Part shown: piece by piece, positions 23,850-37,275 of the stretch
How the letters are laid out: the number at the start of each line of letters is the position of its first letter
Position numbering within the stretch: the first letter of the stretch is position 1
Assembly (NCBI RefSeq): GCF_000003855.2
Contig: NW_003101658.1
Span: 62,001 to 126,000 of the forward strand
Direction: 5' to 3'
Length of the DNA: 64,000 nt
Source: Blastomyces gilchristii SLH14081
Lineage: Eukaryota > Ascomycota > Eurotiomycetes > Onygenales > Ajellomycetaceae
Made by a program: the position numbers and the translations under genes
Notes under the pieces: model-generated
What the model was told of the DNA's origin: nothing
Databases searched by the model: none
The model's input: only the letters and a program-made list of their open reading frames with translations

Positions 23850-26800
23850 AAGGGGACCGCAACGGTATCAGCCAAGCTATCCACTCCCCCAAGTAATGTC
23901 CCACAAGCCTCAAACAACAAGGAATCCAAGCTTCGGAGAGATTGTTTTCGGTCCCAGACTGGCCCCGATAACGCAGAGATGTAGAGAAAACGGTCACTAG
24001 GTGGCCCGCAGAAGAAACGCGAAGATAGAATTTCCCCCGGAAAATCAGAAACGAGGATATAATTCGCCGAGTTCGATATATATTGGGTTTTAGGCAGGAG
24101 GTTATATAAGTATCGTGGGAATGCACCAGAGCGACTTCCTGCGAGGGGGGTGAGGGTGAGAGATAGCGAGGGTCCTGTGAAATACTGCTTCAACACGTCC
24201 AGGTCACCAGAAGGTCTGACAGCCAGTGTCAATGTTGGCCTTCCGTTCAAAGATCAAATCAATGCCCTGGTATAGTCGAACGTAAAGTAGGAGTTGCAGC
24301 CCCTAATTGGGTTCGCGGGGATGGGGGGAGGGCCCGTCCGATATATCAATGAGAAGACCGGTGAGTGGCTGTGAAAATCCGACCACGCCCTTTTGCCGAT
24401 ATATCTGGTTGCTGCCACAAAATAAATGTAGCTAGACAGGTTTTTACCCGGTCGAGAACCTGAGGGTTAAAATGGACGTTATTCCACTACTATAGGAGTA
24501 GGGCAACGCAACGGGGAGGGACTCGAAGGGGCCGTCGATCGGCAGCCAAGATGGCGTAGGAATTGTGCACAAGGGATCAGGAACAGGAAGATGCGAAAGA
24601 GCGATGGCAACAAGGCGTGTATACGGTGATATGGGCAGTAGACAGTGATAGGGAGGCTGGAGGGCTGGAAAGGAGTATAGAATGGCGGCGTCGAAGGAGG
24701 ACGATGGAGGTTGAGGGATGGTTGTATGGAGGCTGATTGATCAAATTGAATGAATGTATGTTTATTACGCCTCGTATCAGTGGTATGGTATTGGTGGTAT
24801 GGTACGGGGCGTCCGCTGTTGGAGGAAGAAGAGAAAGCGCGGAAAAGTGTGACGACCAGACTGAAAGAACCAGTCGCGCTAAATCACTTCGGGCTGTCGG
24901 GGCAGGACAGATCGTAGGGAAATGCGGTATGGTACGGTACGGTATGGTCAGCCAAGGGGAATACCTCCGCACCTTCCCAGATTCAACGCAATCCAAAGTA
25001 CCCTTCCGTACAGCTAGGTATTGATCTAAAACGCTGTCGAAACCTTGCAACGAGCCATGGTCACATCTCAACGGATTCCAATGATGGTTATAGACCGGGG
25101 GGGGTTAATCAATGCAAGAGCAGGCTTGTCGGTATATAGGAGCGAAAGAGCTAGCTCTTGCTTAAGGCGAACAATGTATGTACTGTATGTATGTACATGT
25201 ACAGTGCCGTTCTTCGCCTGTGGCCGCCCTTGCAGCGGTTCTCACTACTGGATTGCAGCTGCAGCCCCAGGTAGGTACGACAAGAAGAAGGGTTCTGTAT
25301 GCCGAGTCTATGACCAATCATACCTAAAATGAAATTCTGATATTGGTAGCTAACTACCTACAGGTTTGTGTGCGTACTGTACCATCTCTTGCCTACGTCC
25401 CTCACTGTTGCATTCATTCATAACGGAATAGCTTTGGCCCCTATAATTCTCATTCGATTTCCGTTCAGAAAAAAGAGAATCCGCTTCCCGCTTCCCTGTG
25501 TCCCTGGATGCTGCTTTTGATTTACATACGCAACGTTTATACTGCATTGTCCACATTCTGATGCCCCTGCTGGCTTCCAATGGGCGTCATTAATAAATTA
25601 TCTGGCGCCCACCACCTCACTCTTTGCTTTTGCTCGCCAGACATCAACCAATTGGCAGACATGGCGCTGTGACATGTGGGCAATCTCCAGCAACACTTTC
25701 AATGTTAATGCTCAGGCCCAATTGCAACTCTCAACTGCTAAACTACGCGATCGTGGATCAGTTGACAATTTAACAGAAAAAGAAAAGGAGGAAAAGATCG
25801 CTCTGAAAAGATAACTACGTCAAGCATGATAGCTCCTGGACCGGATGGGATGGTTTGGCTTCACGTTTCCGCACCCGTTATGATTCATTGACCTATTCTT
25901 CCGTATATAAACTCCCGCGAGCCATGGCTCTGCCTAAATGTTTAATTTTGGGCCCTGTACCCAATGTACCGGACAAGATATATATACTCCGTCGTTTGAT
26001 CTCCCTGTGTGAAGAATGAACAATATATCTAGCGAGCCACCTGCAGCAGAATGAGCATGAACATTTTAGCAAAAGCTTGATGATGATACAGATCCGCCTG
26101 AGGAACTGTACACACGCTATGAGTATTTCCATGAACCCCGTCTTCGAAACTCGAAACTCTAATCAATGGTGTTATTTAAACCAACAACGGACACGAAGCA
26201 TACATAGGTTAGGTCGTTAAGAACTTGTAACTTTGACGCCGCTTTCAGCAACTTCTCTAGCGCGGTCACTACCCCAGAAAAAATAAATCCAGCTGGTTCA
26301 AGAGTTTCTTCGTGTTTTTTCCATGACGGCCAGTTAACTCCCAGGCCAAACCTCCCTTTTAAACCCATCCTACAGACAAAATGGTACATGAAACGCACCC
26401 AAGACTTCTGGCTGTACGACGGTGCGAGACACAATGGCTTGTTCACGATCACCCCCCCGGGGTTGCAGCGTACTGTGTACATTATTAGTAACATTGCCAT
26501 TCATTGGGGACTCTTCCCCACACAACCGTCTCCCATCTCCAAAGAGCTCCAAGGCTTTATTCATGTATGGGTTTTGTATGACTTCCTGTGCCTTCACAAT
26601 AAATTATAAAAACTATAAAATATATAAAATATAAAAAATATATAAAATATAAAAAATATATAAAAAAATATTAAACAATAAATGGCGATTTGCAAAGTAG
26701 AATCCTCCTAGGGGAGAAACAAAAGAGGAACAGTGGCTTGCCTTTGCCTCAACCATCCAGGTAATTCCACAAATGAATCTCCTTTTGCTCTCAGACAAGA

Positions 26801-29800
26801 GCGCTGAGCAAATAGATCATGAATCAGTGGCGCATCAGCTCGCAGTCCAATCAAGCACTGCGCACCAACAGGGAGGGCCTCGAAAGGAAAGAATAATAGA
26901 AGGAGGGAGGAAACAGAACAAAGAGGAGGTATCAACAACAAGAGTACCCTTTTTATGCTTTGTTTCATGAGGCATAAGGTGTGTTTAAGCTTTCTTTTTT
27001 CTTCACATGGAGAATGGTTCTTGTTTGTTTTCAGCAGTGTGTTTCGTTTCTCTGAAAGATTCTCTCGCGGTTGTAGCCATGTAGAATGTTCAGCAAAGTA
27101 CCTGGAGAATACTAAAGCATTGTAGGTATCATATACCAGTCCGGTGTGGATTCTTTATCATTCACGAATGTCTATTTAAACGGAGATCTAACTAACTGAA
27201 TAGGGGTACTCGAGCAACACCGACTAGCAGCAAACAAGACTTATACATGCCAACACCTAGATGCATGCTTGCAATGACCCGTTGAGATTTGAAAATCGCC
27301 GGAAGAAAGCGTATCAATCACATCACTTCTTCCTTCTCTGAGCCAGGTTATATCGTCAACACTCGCGCAGCTACGTCGTCGTCAGGAACCCTTCGCTTCT
27401 GGTTCGTCGGTTCGCTCGTTCGATCTTGTTCCTGAACGGGTCCCTGACATGATGGCTGGCTCTCCCACACTGGCCGTGTACGACGATCCTCCAGGGTCCT
27501 CGATGCCTGCAGCCCGAGGAAATCCGATCCACGAATGACCTGCTGTTCCCCAGATTTTGCAGGAAAACTTCGTTGAGACGACGTCAGGCGTTGGTTTTCA
27601 CCCCGCAGTCCGAGGCAGGGGAAGTCTTAAATGCGACAATGGCCACTCATCTCCCTACAGTCGGCTCATGGGCACTTAGATTATTACTCTACCCGGTAAA
27701 TATGGGATTCTCTTTCTTCGGCTTGTGTTAGGTCCCGGCAAGGGAACCCGGCTTCTCAATCATAGTATATGATAGTTCTTCAATGTGATATGGTTTTCAA
27801 ATCTTCTCTTTCATCCGTCAGGGGCTGCAATAGCCTCCTGAAGTGATCTACTATATGACCTACCTATAGCAGGGATCGAAAGGCTGTTTCCACGGTTTGA
27901 TACGATCTGTTTGTCTGTCCGTTCGCTGAAACATGACAAGCGATAAGCCGATGTGTGAAGGATAAGGAGACTGGGGTCTGATGAAATATATCTGCCCAGG
28001 GCGTATCAAGAAATCACCTATCGCGATCTACTATCAGATCTTTAGGGAGTCCCCGATTAGCACACTACCTCGACAAAGATCACACGATGCCATGCAGGAG
28101 CGGAGTCATTGTTTTCGTTCTTGGTATGCATCTTATGCAAATGTCCTTGGAAAATTTGTGTGTCCGTCGGGATCATGTCATTACTAGGGAAGGGACGGGC
28201 TCATCCATCTCACAACTTGCTCCCGGAGGTAGCTGGGTTCCCGAAAGCTACGCCCGTCATCCATCAACGTATGTACTATCGCATAGAAACAAAGCGTTAA
28301 GATTTCAAGCCTTTCTTACTACAGCTTTCAACCGAGTGGAAACCTGCCGATAGGCCATTCCTGCGCTTTTGTCAACGCCTCCTCTTCCGATAACTAAAAC
28401 TCGGCCTGGAGTCCGTATGTAGCAGTCCCGGATGGCTCTATCATATCCTTTTTCTTTTAGGCAAACGATAGGTAGTGCTGCTACTCTGGTACTCGGCACC
28501 ATATCACAGCAACTTGTCCCAGTTTAAACCTGGAAACACCCTCGTGTGCGTTGACAGCAATACAAAAGCTTTCAGTCATTCCATGAGGATATGCACAGGT
28601 GGTTCATAACCTAGAATGTAATCCGCATGTCCTGGCGAACTCCTCTTGCTATTGCCACAGAATGTCAAATACCACAAGGTCACAAAGAGGGCAAATAGGT
28701 ATACAGAGTCAATAGTGATGTTAGAGTTCGCAGAAAGATGTAAGTCCTTTCCATGAAACATTGTGAAAACTTTTTAGCGAACCACAAGGCGAAAAGGTAT
28801 GAAGAACTAATAATTCAAGCACTCATTGATCCATATCCAACAGGCTGCCATAGCTTTAACCCCACCAATTCAGGGATCTCTGCAGCTTCGGAGAAAGTAA
28901 GGAGCTGGCCTTAAGAATATGCCCTCTCCGGGAGCTCTCCTGAGAGAAGCTACTATTAGCAAAACCATCGGAACCACTATCTCATGTTATCCTGGCCAAT
29001 GTTCCATTCAACAAATAGTATGTATGGATGCTCCCGCGTTGTTCACCTAGCAACGGTAGCGAAAATGAGTTCTATCCTCTAGGAGTGCAGTTGTATATTT
29101 AAACAGCAGTTGTCAATGATGAGGTGAGCTCACGGTGTCTAATAATACTGAATTATTATTTGCATGAACCAAGTCTGGTTCACACAGTTTTTTAATGTCG
29201 CAGCTGTGATAGAAAACAAATTACCCCTATCTTTCCAAGAAAGGAGCTGAAACTTTCTATAGGGCAGAATTTTAATTCACAGAAAATGCTTCCATGTGCT
29301 TATATTATGGCATGTCTTCTCTGATAAATTTTGAACTGATGTATTGCACATGCAGAGTACAAGTACAATTTGGTGCATGTTAACATGGCCGGAAAAGTCG
29401 AGGACAATATTAGATTTCAGATAAATGCTTAACCCTCAAGATAGATAAATAATTGACATCCAAAATCAGAATAAAATTGGTCAAATTCCCGCTTCCGTAG
29501 AATATCCAAGAAGAAAAAATAAATATTCGCTTCCATGTAATCCGCTTGTCATATATAGTCGTTGTACATCACTCCAAAATTTGGGCGCTCTTGCATTATC
29601 CAACTTCGATCTTTGTTCTTTCTTTCTTTGGTCTTTTTTTTATTTTTTATTTTTTATTTATTTTTTATTTTTTTTCTCGAAATCCAAATGGTGACAGTTT
29701 TTAGCAAATATCTGGGCCAGTCGGGGTTCTCGGGCCTCCAGATTGATGTGATACTATTCATACCGATCGCAGCCTCCTTTACCGATCTGGAGGCCATAGA

Positions 29801-29830
29801 AGCACAGAGTTGCAATCTCTCTCCTCTGTG
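23850..29830. other. 6 kb gene-free region upstream of the Cid1-type gene
   Basis: No frame longer than about 165 codons, and none with a recognisable motif or splice-supported extension. Frames directly upstream (23846-24250 minus and others) begin at non-ATG codons and are probably 5' leader of the Cid1-type gene. Contents seen: GGTAC/GGTATGG short repeats near 24780-24950; a GTATGT/TGTACATGTACA palindrome at 25192-25203; a TATAAAATATAAAAA-type AT array at about 26607-26678; and mixed-composition DNA at about 27350-28500 with no open frame. The last could be non-coding transcript or decayed sequence. Confidence 0.5.
26607..26678. repeat. AT-only (TATAAAATATAAAA)-type simple repeat
   Basis: About 70 bp of A and T almost without interruption, built from AAAATATATAAAATATAAA-like units. 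It is the most AT-biased spot in the gene-free region. Function unknown; slippage-prone and possibly a nucleosome-free segment. Confidence 0.7.
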
Positions 29831-31520
29831 CTACGTCGGCGAATTCGCATCGGACTGTTTTTCCTTTCTCCTGAAAAACGATCCAAGCTTCAATATCTCC
29901 TTGAATTTGGAATCTTCCAATAATGGTTTTTTGATCTTGCTGGTTATCAAGTACGAGTAATCGTAAAGGACCCAAGCCAGTAAAACTGCCGCGGTCACTG
30001 GAAGCGATATTGCCCAGTAAACCCAAAATTTATCTGACATGGCAAAAGTTTGTTTCCCCGTGTCTTCGTCAACGGAGAAATCGAAGAAGTTCATGCCAAA
30101 TAGAGTCTGCGGTGTTCACACGTTAAACGGTTGAACATAATAAACATAGGTGCTAGTGAGACTTGCCGATATGAATGTTCCGGGGAGAAAAATCAAGCCT
30201 ACGGCGGATATAATTTTCATTGCGGCCGTGTCTGTTTGCGAGACGAGGTTGAATGACTACAATGCGATAGATTGAGGTGAGCAATACATCATCGCCATCA
30301 CAACGTTCCATAAAAGAGGGATCTCACAAGGCTAATTTCATTCTTTAGTCGATCGTATAGAGATGCGGATCGTGCTTTAATCGCACGAAGTTCCCTAGAA
30401 TGATAGTACAGGCGTCGCGTAACGTCGTTTGCTTTTAAATCTGGTATTGGGAAAGCGACAGTGCTCCCTTCATTTGAGATAAATAGGTCATGTTCGTGGA
30501 GGATGCTGTCCACTGTCTCTATCGCAACATCAAGAATTTCAACTGAGTGAATCACATGTCTTGCAATATCGTGAAGTCTTGGGAAATTGGGCCCGGTCGC
30601 CTGGGGCTCGTTTCGTTCCTGCGTAAAATTAGTTTTTTTAAGAAGGACGGAAGATGAAAATAGAAGATTAAAATAAAATGTCGGTGGTCACCTTCTCTGC
30701 ATCGCGGACTAAATTCCGGAACTTCCAAAAAAAATTATCGTATAACAACCGAAGCTCGTCAACAAAAGAAGCGTGCCAGGTAAATGGGTCACTTGGGCCG
30801 ACGGAAGATATACGACGGTTCAATCCGTCTCGCAGGCATTGGAGGAAGTCCGAACAAAAGATAAAAGTAGTTTGTTTAATCGGGTTCCATCTGATGAACA
30901 TTGTCATTTGATACCAAACATATTTCTTGTCGCTGGAGGCTTCTTTGAGCTTGAAGCAAGACCATGTATCTACCAGTTGTTAGCTTATGAGTTCAGTGAT
31001 GAGTTAGGAATTTCCTCGAGGCAGCACCTACCAAGGTTTACAAGCTCTCCGTAACCACCATGGGAATATATGGCATTGGAGCATCCGTTCAAATCTTCCG
31101 TGCAAGTGGCCCAAAACTGATGAGGGATTGGAAGTTTTGTGATAGCATTTGGGTTATTCGCTATCCATTTTTCGCAATCTTTCTTCATGCCGGCAAAGCT
31201 GCGAAATTGAGTCAGTAAGACACGAAGAGCAGGAGAGGTGGTTCATGAAAAAAAAAAAATTATTTCTATACTTACGCGATACGGACGGAATTAGAAGGTT
31301 GCTGTTTGCGGCGAAGTCAATATGAGTTGTGCAAATACAAGTTGGCCATGAACAATGAGTGCAATTGACTTTCAGCAGCTTACCTGGCGCAACTCCTCCT
31401 CCAGCGTCGACTGCTGCCGCCGTGATATAACATCGCCAACTGTTTCTTAGGTTAATCGCCTGCTACATACAGTGGATTTGAAACTGGCATCTTACTCTTT
31501 TCTGTGACGTCCACAAGCAT
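29831..31520 (-). CDS. CorA-like Mg2+ transporter family membrane protein, eight exons
   Basis: Exons in transcript order: 31520-31496, 31439-31384, 31301-31276 (26 nt), 31198-31032, 30969-30692, 30618-30328, 30256-30167 and 30106-29831; phases join to 402 residues. The C terminus has the CorA/MIT architecture. One membrane helix (IISAVGLIFLPGTFIS) is followed directly by the signature loop FGMNFF, a short acidic loop, a second helix (FWVYWAISLPVTAAVLLAWVL) and a basic tail. The GMN motif is the CorA cation-selectivity site. The upstream ~300 residues are soluble and helical (LRDGLNRRI; NEISLSFNLVSQTDTAAMK), as expected of the cytosolic funnel. Intron 7 has a GC donor (GCAAGT) instead of GT, and intron 5 a weak GTGACC donor. 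The protein is short for fungal CorA-like proteins (often >450), and the start at 31520 is the weakest point: a further upstream exon is possible. Ion and membrane are not proven. Confidence 0.78.
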
Positions 31521-34500
31521 TTTTTTTCTCGGGCGTTTCTCCAGTGAAATTCACCAAATACCCTAGGAATTTCACAGTGACTCCATCGAGTCAGGACCTT
31601 TCTTCCCCAGGGGCGGGTGAGCCTCGAGATATTTAAAGATCGGAGCTCGACTAAGCATCAGCCCCTACAGCCTTGCCACGAAGTCTTCCGTGGCGGCTAA
31701 TCTTGCCCACGTATCAGCGGGATGAGCGCCCTTGGCTTGCAGGCAGCTAGCTATGCATGCCTATCACAGGCTCACAACGAGAGCCGCAGCCCAAAGATTA
31801 ATCGTGATTGGACACAGAGAACCTTGCTTGGCCAAAGATGCCCCTGTGTACATGTGTACATACAGTACACCCCTCAGACATGAGAGCAGTGATACCGGTT
31901 GACTCTCTCTAAGCGCCACGGTTGTAAAGAAGTGCCATTCATGACAGCATTTCCGCCCCAAGAGTCTCCGCTATCTTTATCTTGTGGTTTGTGTGGTGCT
32001 AGGTCCTATGAGCCCCAGCCGTCGAGGAACAAAATGCAGGACGGGAAACATACGGAGTACTTGGCGCTAAATAAATAAGCCTTTCCGCCCCGTCCTTTTA
32101 TGTCAACAAATGAAATGGACAGCAGCGAGAAGGACGACCATGGTGAGCTGGAGCTATCGCACCAGGGCGGTGCGAGACATCCCATGTTTCAGGAGTCTTC
32201 GTCAAAAGTTTTATGGAACCTCAGCCTGGGTTGATAAATGCCGTGAGAAACGTCTCACTATCCATGTTGTCTCTATCAATACTTATATTGTGCATCCCGC
32301 AGCCATAATAGATATCAAACGCACATACGGCTTTAACAATGATGAGATGCTCACGCGAGTGAGGCATCGCTGGGCACTGCCATACGTATAGCTGAATCCA
32401 TTAGTCTCACGATACAGCCGGCAACGAGCTTGTGTTTGAAAAATAATCTATATTTATTCAGAATACGTTTTGGTTATGGTATGGATGAAACCTGAAACCG
32501 GTTGCTAATTGCAGTGACTTCGATGCATCCAATCAAAGGATATCTTTCACCTCGGTTTTTAGTGGTAGAGGCTGTTTCGTTCATATCGAAGATGATGTGA
32601 ACTGATTGAACGAACAGGTTGGCAACGACAAAAAAAAAAAAAAAAAAAAAACATCAGAGCACTTAGGGCTTCCAGAATCGAAGAAATTTTCAACGCAGTA
32701 CCGTACCAGAAGCAAAATCAGCCATGGCAGTCTTTCAAGATCATCAAACTGTCTGGTTAATAACATAAGCTACATATCATTTCTTCTGAAGACAAACGGA
32801 AGCCATGTAACTGAGAAAATAGACAATAATAATAATGTATATCAGCGGAGCCCTCAGCAGCATCGACGGCTCGAGGTCTAGGTCTGGGGATAAGTGTTTT
32901 GTGACTAATGCAAAACTCCGCTTCTTGTTTGATGTCCAAAGATGCAGTGCCTGGAGATTGACAAATAATATATTTGATTCATGTGTACGCTCGGTTGGTG
33001 CTGGCTGCTTTTAGTAGATTCCATCCGGCTTGAATACCACCTCTGGGCATCTAATCCATAAGAGGAAGCTCCTCTAACCCTGCAGGTTTCCCATCCCATC
33101 CAATGTGACTTTTAAAAAGGGCTGAGGAAGCCAAGCACCGCCTGGGCAGCTTTAGCGGGATGGACGGTGGATGGACGGCGGCTAAGAGGTTGTCGCAAAG
33201 CTTGATATAAATAGATTTTGAAATGTTGATGGCTGAATATGAGGCTCCCTCATGACCTCTGAGAGAGCAATGGCTCTGATGTGCTTATATACGGCAGGGT
33301 GATAATATCGGAGAGAAAACCTTGCTAACCGTACTCAAGGCAGTTCCAATCTGTGAAGTTCATAGATTGGAACATTTCTTCCCCCATTGTGATTGATGAG
33401 CACCTCTCTCTAGCCTCTCTGCTCGCGCTGGGGATAACTAATAGTATAGGCTAACTTTGCGCTGGTGAAGTGCAATCTAAAAAGACTGGCTATTTGAGCA
33501 GAGCCAGAATCAATCATGATAAGAATAGAACAGAGGAGACCAAAGCTCCATAGTACGCATATTGCTGACCTGATGATGGCTGGCCGGCGTCCTGGACATA
33601 AAAGAGAGAAGAAATCTCCTGTGCCAACTTTTCCTTATACACCAGATTCAGTATAAACAGCCTATAAAACTTGTCTCGGTGTTCTCAAAGCGATTTCTCG
33701 GAATTTTTCTTTTATCTCTCTGTGGAGAAGTCGCACTTGATATGCGCCTCAATTCACCCCCTTTCTCGCCTGCACCCTCGGATCCCCTACTCAATAAGCA
33801 CTCTGTGTTTTCCAACCGCCAAACTGTTGACCGTGTCCTTGGCCCTCATAAAGCACCGCTGCTGCTGTTCCAATCGAACATCAACAGCTCGAAAAACGAG
33901 GTTGCACAAGTATCGTAGGGTACTTGAACGGCTCTTTTCTGTGTTATTTTTTACCTACCTCTTCCTTCTCCATTGATGCTTTTTAGAAAGGGCCTACCTT
34001 CGTTCGAAAACTGAGTACTAAACTCCGTCCCTGTCCAGAACTGAAGCAATAAGATGAAGGAAAGTGGGATGCCTGTTTATTCAGAAGGGATTCGAAACTA
34101 CGACGCACTGGTTCTGGTATATTGTCTGTGTGCCTCTCCCAGAACAGGAGTAAGACTATACACGCATACATCAAGGGCTTGGAGAAAGAGCTCGTGGAGA
34201 CCGGAAAAGATAATTCATATGTCTAAAAATGCCCGTGCGGATTTTGTGCTCCTGCATGAACAAGGGAGAAGGAATGGGCCATCACGGCACATTGCACGGA
34301 GGGGGAGGAGAAATTGGGCCGCATACGGTTGTCAATTATGATGATTGGCATGATGATATGATGATGTTAAGAGGAACAGGTGGTAAGGGGCTTATGTCTT
34401 GTTTTCCTTTTCTTTCTCGAGGGTTTTCAGAAATATTTTCTGGGTTGGTGATATTTAAAAGCTTGATTGTAGCAGTCTGATAGTGTCTTTTCTCGTTTGT

Positions 34501-37275
34501 TCTCTACTGTTTCCCTTTTTTCTTTTCTTTCTCCTTTTCTTTCTTTTTTTTTTCCTATAGAAGATAGAAGGGAATAGCTTTCATTGTCTTGGCCCTCACC
34601 TGTCATCGGTAAAATCGTATGGATAGAAGGATTTGCATAGAAGTTGCTTATATATATGCTCATCTTATTTCACCATAGTCTTGCAGAGAAATGTCAATGC
34701 AAGATAGATACATGTACATAAACTTGCGGGCTTTATCACCAGTATATTCTCTCATCTCTCATCAGTCAAGGACATTATTCAGGCATATCTACTCGTAACG
34801 GTTAGAAAATATAAATAAACCCATTGACTTTCTTAATAACTAACTAACAAGGGAAGTAGGTAATAACATGACTGGAATTCAGGCAGCGCTATTCCCCGCA
34901 GTATATGTATGTACATGTACATACATTACAATCCTCCCACTAGATGAATAATTCTCTATTTTTTGGGGGCAAACGTGTAGAGAGAAAGAGGGGTGGGGAT
35001 TTAGAAAGGTGGATTTTCATTCCTGTAGATGAGTAAAAAGGGGACTGGGGGGGGATGAAGGACAAGTGTTACGCCTACCAACAACTAGATTTGTATTTAG
35101 CCTGCACCAACTCCGCTTTTATTAACTTACTCTTCTTCTTGATCTTGGTCTTCTCCAAATGGGCGCTGGAGGTGTACAGTACATCCATGTATGTACAGGC
35201 TGCTGATTTGACCTGCACTATTTTGGGGGTGAAAGAGATAATTAGCTATGGTTCGTGGGGGGCAGAGGATGGCTTATTTCCATTTTCTAATGTGGGGTAT
35301 TGTTTATGAATGTTCTCTTATTCCTTCTATTGCGATGAGGAAGATACATTGATGAAATCTAGAAGGGAGGAGAGATAGATACTCACTCGCTCAGGTTTAT
35401 TTATATCATAGCTTTCATACAGACCACGGACGGAGGTGCAGGTAGGGTAGGGTAGCGAGGCGATTATTATTATCAAGGCCACAAATTCGATAGGCCAACG
35501 GATGGGCGGAAGCGTCCGCCTAATCAATGGCTTGGGGTTGCAGATGGCTTTCGGCTCATGCGGGGGATATCTTTCTAGGAAGCTCCGCAATGTGCATGGA
35601 GGGGCAGAGAGCGAGTGGGTGGGAAAGGCAGCTTTGATGGTTTCATGGTTTTTGCTTGCTGTATCGAACACGGCAGAAGATGGAGGAGGCCAAAAGGAGG
35701 ATGAACTATGAACTAGGACAGTAATGTACATATCAGCTTCATAGATAAATAAAATATCATTTGATTTCAACTGCGGTGAGTGACAAGTACTAATTAAGTA
35801 TTAGAAGAATGAATTATTAATAACAGAAGCAACCTTGAGAGCAATCGAACGAAACCGTACGAGCTGTAATAATGAACCAAACCTACGTATGTATGTAACG
35901 CGCGCGTATCAGACTGTACGTAGAATTTCAGAGCAACCACCTTTGTCTCCGGAGAGGCAAGATTCTCATCTCCTGAGCAGGTTGGCTTTTTACTTTTTAT
36001 GAGATGAGTCATGAACTTCTAGAGGAAGCGGATCATGTTCGACCATCCCATCCCATCCCATCCCAATTTTTATTTTTTTTTTAAAAAAAAAAACCAAAAA
36101 CATTTGCTATTTTCGTGATATTTTTTCGTGTAGTGGTAGTGGTAGTGGTAATTAATAATAATGGCGGTACAGAGTTAACTACCTACAGTACGTAACTACA
36201 GTACAAGGCGACACTGGCCCAACCCGACCAGCGCCGCCGCTAACGAGCGATTACCGCACCCGCCTTTCCGTTTTCTGCCAGGCGCTGCCTTTTTTTCGTC
36301 GTCGCCTCGCAGTCAAGCCAGGTCTCACCCTTCATCCCTCAATCCCTCATCCCTCATCCATCCTCACTCAACATCCTTTACATCCTTCACATCCTCGCAT
36401 CCTCTCTCTCTCGCTCCCACTCTCCTTTTCCCTTCTCTCTCTCTTTTCCATCATCATCCCCCTCCGACTTACTCAACCGCCCTTCTCTTGGCTTCTCCTT
36501 CTTGCTCTCTCTTCTCACGCTCTCTCCATTTCTCCCCTCCCTTGTTCGTCTCAGGGGTTTCAGTTTATTTCGCCTGTTCCGCTGTTGGCTCCACTCCTCT
36601 CCCCATCGACTCGTGTGGGTGGTTGAAGTGAAGTGGTTATATGTAAAGGGTACAACTATTCGACATCACAGTGTCGCACTCCTTTTGTATGTACTGTGAG
36701 TTTATGACCTGTAGAGCCCATTTTCTTCTCACTGTTGAGTGTATATTGAACCTCAGGGATACGAGTTGTCACCTGCCTTCACTCCATCACCCATCAACCA
36801 GTACCACCAAATATATCCAGTGAAAACTGGCTTGCCCCATATTTTCTCTTCCATGCAAAGTGTCAATCCGCTAAGCTACTCCAAATGATGCGAAATTTTT
36901 CAGTTGGCATATATGGAGAGATGACAAACTCCATGCAATAATAACCTGTTAAATTTGCTCCCATCCACCTAAAACCCACAGCATCTCCTTCAGCTCACCT
37001 ATTGCTCCGCTGCTTCAATCTCAAATCCTCGATTTATATGTTCTCCATCTCATAACTCCTCCTTCTATGTGGCGTGTTGCCTCTTGATATTACCTGTTTT
37101 AAATGCTTACCCGCCGTGTGCTCTTGTATTTTAGGTCTGAGAAAGTCGTGACGATCCACTCTCCCGAGCGAACATACATTCCTTTTTTCTCGACCGGTCC
37201 TGCATTACTGCCCGTCCTATAAGCTTGCTCAAGTCGTTGGCCCTTGCATATTGGAGACATTCCGGGTCGATAATC
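31521..37275. other. 5.8 kb gene-free region upstream of an unknown gene
   Basis: No frame has a motif, credible composition or splice-supported extension. Contents seen: GTGTACATGTGTACA-type inverted repeats at about 31844-31860; an A run near 32629-32651; a TACATGTACA element at 34709-34718; a TGTACATGTACA palindrome at 34910-34921; CATCC tandem copies near 36045-36065; GTAGTG repeats at about 36132-36149; and a strongly C/T-rich stretch at 36285-36560. The C/T-rich stretch resembles the pyrimidine-rich promoters or leaders of fungal regulatory genes and probably belongs to the gene starting at 37276. Confidence 0.45.
36285..36560 (+). promoter_or_regulatory. C/T-rich promoter or 5' leader stretch
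   Basis: About 275 bp of mostly C and T with repeated CATCCCTCATCC-like and CTCTCTCTC units on the plus strand. Such pyrimidine tracts are typical upstream of transcription starts in filamentous fungi. It lies 700-1000 bp before the ATG at 37276, which suggests a long leader, perhaps with a leader intron. The assignment is inference. Confidence 0.4.

Noticed and set aside
23800..24250. Possible upstream ORF overlapping the Cid1-type start codon
   Set aside because: The open frames start at TTG or GTG, not ATG, so an upstream ORF in the leader is not supported.
27975..28060. TGATGA motif suggesting a box C/D snoRNA
   Set aside because: No matching D box (CTGA) or terminal stem at proper distance.
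29562..29960. 132-codon plus frame
   Set aside because: It is partly a T tract and partly antisense to the last exon of the CorA-like gene.
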